A stretch of DNA of 6,042 nucleotides. Origin: CAYPNF01 sp964411985 (lineage in GTDB: Bacteria; Verrucomicrobiota; Verrucomicrobiia; Limisphaerales; J093). Location of the stretch: assembly GCA_964411985.1 (NCBI GenBank), contig CAYPNF010000119.1:1-6042 (forward strand). Reading direction: 5' to 3'. Below, piece by piece: positions 1-4,512 of the stretch. The notes under the pieces are model-generated. The model was not told the origin of the DNA and did not search any database. It worked only from the letters and a program-made list of their open reading frames with translations. How positions within the stretch are numbered: position 1 is the stretch's first letter; every line of letters starts with the position of its first letter. Position numbers and translations under genes: made by a program.

Positions 1-2618
1 CACGGATGGCCTGTCTCGAAGGTCTGCGCCATGGCCAGGCGCAAGGGGCACGTTTCGCACTGAGTTCCAAAGTTGCACCCTCGTGGATCATCGAGAGCGT
101 TGACACAACCGAGGAGGTCTCCCGGGAATCGTTGACCGTCCGGCAATGTTTCACCTCCCACAAATTCAAGCATGGTGCGGTTCATCTGCTCCACCTTCCC
201 ATGCCGGTTCACCAGACACATCATGATTGGACTGCTGTCATAAATGGCCTGAAGTTCCTGCTGGCTTCGGGAGAAGGCGAGTTCAGCCAGCTTCCGGTCA
301 GTGATGTCGCGATTACTAGCCCGACGACCGAGGTCACGTCCATCCTTGCCGAACACCTGTTGGCAGGCATGGCTCATCCAACGAGATTCGCCCGTCCGAG
401 TGATGATGCGGAAGTCCAACTCCGCCGGGGGCCCGCCTAGATCACAGAGATGGTTGGCGAATTTGGCCCGGTCCTCTGGATGGATGATTCTGAGCATCAA
501 ACCGGGATCTTTCAGAAATTCATCTTTGGGGAAGCCGGTGATACGGAAACACGAAGGAGAAACGTATTCGAGCTGACCGTCGGGTTGGATCCAGGTTTCC
601 CAGTCGAAAGTGTAGTCGGCCACCGTTCGGAACCGATCCTCGCTCGCCCTGAGCGCCGCCTCCGCCAGCTTGCGCTCGGTAACGTCCATGTTAACACCCA
701 GCATCCGGACCGGGTTTCCGGCGCCGTCCCGCAACACCAAACCGTTCGCCTGGATATAGCGGATCGCTCCATCAGGATGCCTCACCCGGAACCCGATGTC
801 GTAGTCCTTTTCGCCGCTAATGGCCGCCTGGCAGGCGGCCCAGGCTCGCGCCACGTCCTCAGGATGGAGGCCCCTTTGCCAAATCTCGACCCCATATGTT
901 TCAGGCCTCTCGGTTATCCCATAGAGCCGGAACATTTGGTCGTTCCAGATCAGCCTGTTGCGAGGTATGTCCCAGTCCCAGATGCCCAGCCCGGCGGAAT
1001 TGGTGGCCAGTTCGAGGCGTTGTTGGCTCTCCTGGAGTGCCTCCTCTGCCCGCTTGCGCTCGGTAATGTCCACCACTTGTGAAATGAAATGCCGCGGCGT
1101 GCCTTGTTCGTCCTTGACCAAAGACACACTCAGCAGCGCCCAGACGATGGCGCCTGACTTGTGGAAGTAGCGCTTCTCCATCTGGTAGGTCGAAATGTCT
1201 CCACGCAACATCTGCCGCACTTGGGCCAGGTCCGCATCCAAATCATCGGGATGTGTGATCGCTTGAAAGGTGGTGGCCAACAGTTCGGCTGCTGATCGGC
1301 CGAGCATCTGGCAGATCGCCCGGTTCACCCTGATCCAGTGGCCCTCCGGGGATATCAATGCCATGCCAATAGAGGCGTATTCGAAGGCCTTGGTGAAGCG
1401 TTGTTCGGTTTCCCGGTGCTCCTCCTCGGCGCGCTTGCGCTCGGTGATGTCTTGCACAGTACCCCGCATGAGCGTGGGCTTGCCCTCGCTGTTTCGGATC
1501 ACCTGCGCCCGGGCATGAAGGACCTTTTCGGTTCCAGTCGGCAATTTGACCCGATAATCCAGATCATATTCCTGCGCCCCACTGAGAGCGTCGCTCAATG
1601 CTTGATCCACTCTGGCCCGATCCTCAGGAACGATCAGGTCGAGGAAACTTTCGCGGTGATCGTCGAGTTTGGCCCGTGTCAGTCCAAAGAGCCGGTAGGT
1701 CTCCTCCGACCAGAGGGCTTCGTTGCTCTCAATGGACCATTCCCAGCTTCCAAGATGGGCCAGACGCTGTGCTTCCGCCAAACTCGCTTCGCTTCGGTGA
1801 AGCTCCTCCTCCGCCCTCTTTCGCTCAGTGATGTCTTGGATCGTGCCGTACATCCTCAGAGGGTGCCCTTGCGAGTCCAATTCAAGCTTGCCTAATCCGT
1901 GGACCCATCGCTCGGCTTGGTCATGATTGCGAACGATGCGGTATTCCTTGTTGAACGCCCGCCGCTGGCCAAGAACTTCGTTTCTGAAGTGCTCGAGCAT
2001 CATGGTGCGGTCGTCGGGATGAACCAGGGCAAGCCACCCCTCCACAGAGCGTTCATAGGCTTCGTCTATCCCGAACAGCTTATCAAGCACTTCCGAACTT
2101 CTCCACAACCCGGCAGGGACGTCCAATACATAACTGCCTAAGCCCGCGATGATCTGCGATTCTTGAAGTAGAATGGCGGTTTCCCGCATTGCGTTTTCCG
2201 CCCGTTTGCGCTCCGTGATGTCACGGAGAAACGCCACAACTCTCCCTTCTTTTGATGGACACTCCTGGGCGCTCACCTCGACGTCAAAAAGAGTCCCATC
2301 CTTACGCCGGTGCCTCGACTCAAAGCGATCCTGGCCATGCCTCAGGATCTTTCGGATGCGGGTGACTGTTTCATCCTCGGTTTCGACCGCCTCCAGGTTG
2401 CAGATGCGCAAGGTCAGAAGCTCTTCCGCCGTATAACCGCTCATCCGGCAATACGTCTCATTGACCTCCAGCAGACGTCCCCCCTTGTCGACCAGCCAGA
2501 AACCGTCCATGGCGGTTTGGAGAACGGTTCGGTGCCGTTCCTCGATCCCCTGCAGGATGGCCTCGCCCTGGGGCCCCAGCTCGTTCGCCGGTTTGCGTCC
2601 ACTCTTCTCGCTTTTCAT
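1..2618 (-). CDS. Multi-PAS sensor protein, N-terminal 872 residues (probable hybrid/histidine kinase), truncated by window edge
   Basis: Reading the minus strand from ATG at 2618-2616, the frame stays open for 872 codons and runs off the left edge. The start is set by GGAGG at 2629-2625, six bases before ATG. Seven PAS domains lie in tandem, at about residues 26-142, 145-271, 275-399, 402-526, 528-654, 656-780 and 783 onward. The first six each end in a linker of the type D-I/V-T-E/D-R-K-x-A-E, with the D at residues 133, 262, 390, 517, 645 and 771, a repeat of 126-129 residues. PAS2, PAS4, PAS5 and PAS6 keep the H-P-D/E-D motif (PAS3 has V-P-E-D), typical of the PAS_3-like subtype. No membrane segment is visible, so a cytoplasmic sensor is likely. 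PAS7 carries four cysteines (838, 848, 854, 857). PAS domains bind small ligands or cofactors and pass a signal to a C-terminal output. A histidine kinase is the commonest output for such arrays, but a diguanylate cyclase or other module is possible because that end is not in the window. Confidence 0.93.
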   Translation of the reverse strand, partial: MKSEKSGRKPANELGPQGEAILQGIEERHRTVLQTAMDGFWLVDKGGRLLEVNETYCRMSGYTAEELLTLRICNLEAVETEDETVTRIRKILRHGQDRFESRHRRKDGTLFDVEVSAQECPSKEGRVVAFLRDITERKRAENAMRETAILLQESQIIAGLGSYVLDVPAGLWRSSEVLDKLFGIDEAYERSVEGWLALVHPDDRTMMLEHFRNEVLGQRRAFNKEYRIVRNHDQAERWVHGLGKLELDSQGHPLRMYGTIQDITERKRAEEELHRSEASLAEAQRLAHLGSWEWSIESNEALWSEETYRLFGLTRAKLDDHRESFLDLIVPEDRARVDQALSDALSGAQEYDLDYRVKLPTGTEKVLHARAQVIRNSEGKPTLMRGTVQDITERKRAEEEHRETEQRFTKAFEYASIGMALISPEGHWIRVNRAICQMLGRSAAELLATTFQAITHPDDLDADLAQVRQMLRGDISTYQMEKRYFHKSGAIVWALLSVSLVKDEQGTPRHFISQVVDITERKRAEEALQESQQRLELATNSAGLGIWDWDIPRNRLIWNDQMFRLYGITERPETYGVEIWQRGLHPEDVARAWAACQAAISGEKDYDIGFRVRHPDGAIRYIQANGLVLRDGAGNPVRMLGVNMDVTERKLAEAALRASEDRFRTVADYTFDWETWIQPDGQLEYVSPSCFRITGFPKDEFLKDPGLMLRIIHPEDRAKFANHLCDLGGPPAELDFRIITRTGESRWMSHACQQVFGKDGRDLGRRASNRDITDRKLAELAFSRSQQELQAIYDSSPIMMCLVNRHGKVEQMNRTMLEFVGGETLPDGQRFPGDLLGCVNALDDPRGCNFGTQCETCPLRLAMAQTFETGHP

Positions 2619-2824
2619 TCTCTTCCTCCGTTGCCGGCCGGTCGCGCTCTCTCCACTCTTCGCCCTCGCAGGGCATACTGAGCGTGATCCAAGTTAAGCA
2701 TGTCGGCGTACATGCGCATTCTGAGGTTCGACTCAAAGCGATACAACAACTCCTGGCTTTCCATTACCGCGCTCAACCCATCAGCGCCCGCCAGCCAAAG
2801 GAATCCATATCGCATGACCGCCAC
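2615..2824 (-). CDS. Doubtful small ORF overlapping the sensor start (ATGA)
   Basis: This frame codes for up to 69 residues from GTG at 2824 (or ATG at 2815, 66 residues). It ends in TGA at 2617-2615, which shares ATGA with the start of the multi-PAS gene. The product would begin with a hydrophobic patch (GIVAVMRYGFLWLAG when read from just before the GTG). A region with charged and aromatic residues follows, then a basic tail rich in R and G. I do not recognise a family. Codon choice (GAG, CAG, GTG, CTG, GCG) fits the neighbours, and the 4-base overlap is the usual form of translational coupling. Against it, no clear Shine-Dalgarno precedes either start, the frame is open upstream only to a TGA near 2925, and a plus-strand ORF of similar length (2700-2948) lies antisense to most of it. 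It could be a short leader peptide, the tail of a decayed gene, or chance. Confidence 0.3.
   Translation of the reverse strand: MAVMRYGFLWLAGADGLSAVMESQELLYRFESNLRMRMYADMLNLDHAQYALRGRRVERARPAGNGGRE
2619..2630 (-). promoter_or_regulatory. Shine-Dalgarno of the multi-PAS sensor
   Basis: On the minus strand GGAGG occupies 2629-2625, with six bases (AAGAGA) before the ATG at 2618. This is a near-ideal ribosome binding site. It decides the start, since no upstream in-frame ATG has comparable support. The site lies inside the last codons of the small upstream ORF, which would permit translational coupling if that ORF is translated. Confidence 0.8.
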
Positions 2825-2901
2825 TATCCCGATTGGCCCCTTCGTTGAGAAGCAGATTCCAGCTTCGGCATGGCGCTGTACTTGCCTCGGCCGAGCACCG
2901 G

Positions 2902-2939
2902 CCAGTTCCTCATCTTCTCAGACCCGAAAGATGGGCTGG
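2902..2939. repeat. Imperfect hairpin upstream of the sensor operon
   Basis: CATCTT at 2911-2916 pairs with AAGATG at 2928-2933 across an 11-base loop. CCAG at 2902-2905 can pair with CTGG at 2936-2939, separated from the inner stem by five and two unpaired bases. It lies just outside the frame of the doubtful small ORF and could be a leader RNA structure or a dyad for a regulator. The stem is short and chance is possible. Confidence 0.3.
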
Positions 2940-2954
2940 TTCCTGTGAATCAAT

Positions 2955-3006
2955 CCTGACCGTTGGATTAGTAAAAACCTGACATTTAGCCGAGGGTTTT
3001 CCTGAC
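2955..3006. repeat. Three CCTGAC direct repeats at exact 23-bp spacing
   Basis: CCTGAC (GTCAGG on the minus strand) occurs at 2955-2960, 2978-2983 and 3001-3006. The starts are exactly 23 bp apart both times. The bases between are not conserved apart from A/T-rich runs before the second and third copies (AAAAA and TTTT). The array sits about 130-190 bases upstream of the small ORF and about 340-390 bases upstream of the sensor start. Regular short words at a near-two-turn helical spacing suggest binding sites for a regulator bound in tandem on one face. They could instead be a fragment of a mobile-element end. No such protein is encoded in the window. Confidence 0.45.
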
Positions 3007-3251
3007 TTCCCGTTTATGGTCTTCTTCCTCTGTAGAATAGGGAGGGGCTGGCACGGCTCCTCGTTGGCACCCATTGCCCAACTCTCATGGGCTGGATGAG
3101 CACGGGTAGAGCGCCCAGTGAGGCGAGGGAAAGGTGACCGTCTCGAACTCATCCTGGAATCCATCGCGTGATGGTCGGCCTGGTGCCCCCTGTGTGGGAG
3201 GATGGAAGTGGCGACCTGCACGGGTTCCCTTCCCTGGGGCATGAAACAAAA

Positions 3252-3272
3252 GCCCCACCAACAGGGTGGGGC
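3252..3272 (-). terminator. Strong intrinsic terminator, minus strand
   Basis: GCCCCACC at 3252-3259 and GGTGGGGC at 3265-3272 form a perfect 8-bp stem around a 5-base loop. On the minus strand the stem is followed at once by TTTTGTTT (3251-3244), the standard layout of a Rho-independent terminator. The plus-strand side lacks a T-run. The nearest minus-strand gene stop is at 3575, about 300 bases upstream, with its own terminator-like hairpin between. This terminator therefore either backs up that gene or ends an unannotated RNA. Confidence 0.75.
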
Positions 3273-3535
3273 AACTGAATTGTAGGAACGACTATTTGCA
3301 TGTTCCTTATGCCCTTAGCCTGAGTTGGTGGCAAGCAGAGAACACCGCGAAACAATTGCGACGAATCTCGCACCTCCGGGTTCGGGTTGCTTGGTTGAGG
3401 TCGGATGCTCTGAAGTGGGTGCGCCAGTTGAGTATTCCGGGCCGGCCTTCCCTGGTATCAGTTGGTGATTCCACCATCTCGAACTGAAGCTGTCGATGGC
3501 GAGCTGATACTCCAGCGTGCACTGAAGAGCAGGAA

Positions 3536-3555
3536 GGGCCAGGCCTCCCTGGCCC
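3536..3555 (-). terminator. Terminator candidate after the 81-residue gene
   Basis: GGGCCAGG at 3536-3543 and CCTGGCCC at 3548-3555 form a perfect, G/C-only-apart-from-one-pair 8-bp stem with a 4-base loop, about 20 bases past the TAG of the minus-strand gene. What follows on the minus strand (TTCCTGCTCTTC) is pyrimidine-rich but has no continuous U-tract, so termination may be partial. That fits with the stronger terminator 264 bases further on. Confidence 0.55.
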
Positions 3556-3574
3556 CCTCCCCAGGCGACCTCGC

Positions 3575-3820
3575 CTACTTCTGCTCGCACACCCAGTCGT
3601 GGGCCTTGTCGGCCACCTTCGCCAGGGCCAGGAGGTCGTCCTTGCCGAAGGAGTTGGTCGACTTCCAAGTCTCGCCATCCTTGTAGATCCGGCTGACCGT
3701 CACGTTGAACTGGTCACCCTTGTCGGTGGTATTCTTCCAGATTGCCGCCTTGATCGATCCGATCAGAATCTGATGGGCAGGTGGGACCTTCGCTGAGGTG
3801 GGAGTTGTCGTGGTATTCAT
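3575..3820 (-). CDS. Small conserved-type protein of unknown function (81 residues)
   Basis: The ORF runs from ATG at 3820 to TAG at 3577-3575. Its start is supported by AAAGG (minus strand) nine bases upstream. After a Thr/Pro-rich, probably disordered head (residues 1-15) there is a compact core. A strand-like segment I-K-A-A-I-W spans 23-28, N-V-T-V-S-R-I-Y-K-D-G spans 39-49, W52 follows, then S-F-G-K-D-D-L-L (57-64). A predicted helix at about 61-78 holds A-K-V-A-D-K-A-H-D-W. There is no signal peptide or membrane segment, so it is cytoplasmic. The pattern matches a type of short hypothetical protein I associate with Planctomycetota and Verrucomicrobiota; that is memory, not a search. The fold order (strands, then a C-terminal helix) and conserved aromatics would suit a nucleic-acid-binding role, but nothing proves it. 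It is monocistronic, with a structured leader and its own terminator, and diverges from the lipoprotein gene. Confidence 0.85.
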   Translation of the reverse strand: MNTTTTPTSAKVPPAHQILIGSIKAAIWKNTTDKGDQFNVTVSRIYKDGETWKSTNSFGKDDLLALAKVADKAHDWVCEQK

Positions 3821-3843
3821 CTTGTTTTGCCTTTCTAGGTTGT

Positions 3844-3902
3844 GCCCCTTTCCGGGGCGTTTGTTTCTTCACCACAGGACTGAGAAACAACGATCCGGAA
3901 AG
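3844..3902 (-). promoter_or_regulatory. Structured leader of the 81-residue gene: nested and competing inverted repeats
   Basis: An inner perfect 8-bp inverted repeat (TTGTTTCT 3861-3868, AGAAACAA 3883-3890, 14-base loop) is nested inside an outer perfect 8-bp repeat (CTTTCCGG 3848-3855, CCGGAAAG 3895-3902). Only five and four bases separate the two stems, so a single 55-base hairpin can form. A second hairpin, GCCCC-TTTCC-GGGGC at 3844-3858, uses the same bases as the outer 3' arm on the minus-strand RNA and therefore excludes the outer stem. The element ends 23 bases before the ATG at 3820, immediately upstream of the ribosome binding site. It could be a cis-acting RNA switch, a DNA operator, or (reading plus, where GTTTGTTTCTTC follows the short hairpin) a terminator against rightward transcription. 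Confidence 0.5.
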
Positions 3903-3924
3903 AGCGCCACAACGGTAGCCCGGA

Positions 3925-4018
3925 TGGACCAGGAGTGAGGCGAAGCGGAGCAGAGCAGGGCAGTGCCAGCTTTGAGCTGGCGCAGGGCCCTGCGCGGAGC
4001 GAGCCGGAGTACGGTCCA
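3925..4018. repeat. Compact folded element with a 16-bp perfect palindrome
   Basis: Three stems nest. The outermost is TGGACC 3925-3930 with GGTCCA 4013-4018. The middle one is GCAGGGC 3955-3961 with GCCCTGC 3987-3993. The inner one is GCCAGCT 3965-3971 with AGCTGGC 3975-3981 around a 3-base loop. Bases 3980-3995 also form a 16-bp perfect palindrome centred on GGGCCC, which competes with the middle stem. The arms between the outer and middle stems are purine-rich and repetitive (GGAG/GCGGAG words). This looks like a palindromic repeat unit or a small structured RNA. Whether it recurs in the genome cannot be seen here. Confidence 0.45.
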
Positions 4019-4020
4019 AG

Positions 4021-4260
4021 GGAGGGCGATGGAAGGCAATAGGGGAATACGAGAACGACGCCCGGGAAGGTGGTTGCCGGGAAGGATGGGAAGGAAAGGT
4101 GGAGATGGAAGCCAGGCGGTGCCAAACGTGACGGTGGCGGTGGGTCGGTGAGGGTGGAAGGGGCTTAACGGACGACCGCGAGAAGGTGGGGTGACGGGCC
4201 TAGCGTGGGAATGGGGAGCGAGCTTGGGTGGAGGCGAGGGCGGCCTCGGAGATTAGGCCG
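4021..4260. other. Strongly G-biased intergenic tract
   Basis: By direct count, the plus strand has 119 G and 38 C in these 240 bases, with many GG, GGG and GGAAGG words (densest at about 4062-4112). The flanking genes show nothing like it. The bias gives spurious Arg/Gly-rich ORFs on the plus strand and Pro/Ser-rich ones on the minus strand. A plus-strand transcript would be G-rich and could favour R-loops or G-quadruplexes. There is no evidence of coding. Confidence 0.7.
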
Positions 4261-4361
4261 GGGGTGCATTCCATGGGTTCTTTTTTCGGTCGGTCCTACA
4301 GCATACCGCATGTGTCGAACATTCTTCTCAGGTTCGTTGCGAGTGCCGGGGCATTTCGGAA

Positions 4362-4409
4362 CGAGGCTGTTCTGGCAACGGCCTCGTGGCTCAGCAATTC
4401 GGAGGCCGT
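4362..4409 (+). promoter_or_regulatory. Competing hairpins upstream of the lipoprotein gene
   Basis: CGAGGC at 4362-4367 can pair with GCCTCG at 4381-4386. The same central arm, extended as ACGGCCTC at 4378-4385, can instead pair with GAGGCCGT at 4402-4409 in a perfect 8-bp stem with a 16-base loop. The two stems are mutually exclusive. The region lies 104-151 bases before the ATG at 4513, where a 5' leader would be. No U-tract follows either stem, so this is not a plain attenuator, and the pairing may be chance in G/C-rich DNA. Confidence 0.3.
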
Positions 4410-4512
4410 GCAAGTTTCCGGGGTCCCGCCAAACAACCGTGCGCCTCATTCGCCCGGTTCGTTTGGCTGGCTCACGATCTGGCGCCTTGCGTCCCCGGAT
4501 ACGGTCCATACA

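Larger units (their letters stand above)
2825..3574. other. Gene-free stretch between the small conserved protein and the sensor operon
   Basis: About 750 bases with no ORF on either strand that I can support. It does hold some structure: a hairpin at 2902-2939, three CCTGAC words at 2955, 2978 and 3001, a short hairpin CCATC-GCGT-GATGG at 3161-3174, a strong minus-strand terminator at 3252-3272 and a terminator-like hairpin at 3536-3555. The promoter of the sensor operon must lie somewhere in 2825-3250 if the 3252-3272 terminator is active, but I see no convincing sigma-70-type -35/-10 pair. The short ORFs here have no recognisable products. Confidence 0.6.
3821..4512. other. Divergent intergenic region rich in inverted repeats and G-bias
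   Basis: About 690 bases separate the starts of the divergent 81-residue gene and the lipoprotein gene. ORFs on both strands here have no recognisable product, and their Arg/Gly/Pro-rich translations simply reflect G-rich DNA. What the stretch does hold is listed separately: the leader fold at 3844-3902, a folded element at 3925-4018, a G-biased tract at 4021-4260 and competing hairpins at 4362-4409. Promoters for both flanking genes should be here, but I could not identify a convincing -35/-10 pair for either. Confidence 0.6.

Noticed and set aside
6..2141. Plus-strand ORFs at 6-440, 450-1082, 1338-1895 and 1899-2141
   Set aside because: They lie antisense to the multi-PAS gene, whose minus-strand frame is continuous and carries recognisable domains. 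Their translations show no family features.
668..2222. Repeated DNA words every about 380 bases, considered as a CRISPR or mobile repeat
   Set aside because: They code for the conserved PAS linker in the same frame each time, so protein-domain repetition explains them.
2700..2948. Plus-strand ORF of 82 codons
   Set aside because: No ribosome binding site and no recognisable product. It is antisense to the small minus-strand ORF and no better supported.
2955..3006. CRISPR array
   Set aside because: The repeated unit is only 6 bp with 17-base gaps and three copies, far below any CRISPR repeat, and no cas gene is present.
2910..3373. Minus-strand ORFs at 2910-3242 and 3149-3373
   Set aside because: They overlap each other in different frames, one crosses the strong terminator, and the composition is Pro/Arg/Ser-rich with no motif.
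3266..3487. Plus-strand ORF of 73 codons starting at GTG
   Set aside because: The start lies inside the terminator stem, there is no Shine-Dalgarno and the product is unrecognised. Codon use alone is not enough.
3307..3678. Minus-strand ORFs at 3307-3678 and 3315-3668
   Set aside because: They begin inside the 81-residue gene in other frames and run through its terminator hairpin.
4241..4286. Terminator from the CGGCCT/AGGCCG stem and the T6 run
   Set aside because: The T-run is about 20 bases beyond the stem, too far for an intrinsic terminator, and no plus-strand gene ends before it.
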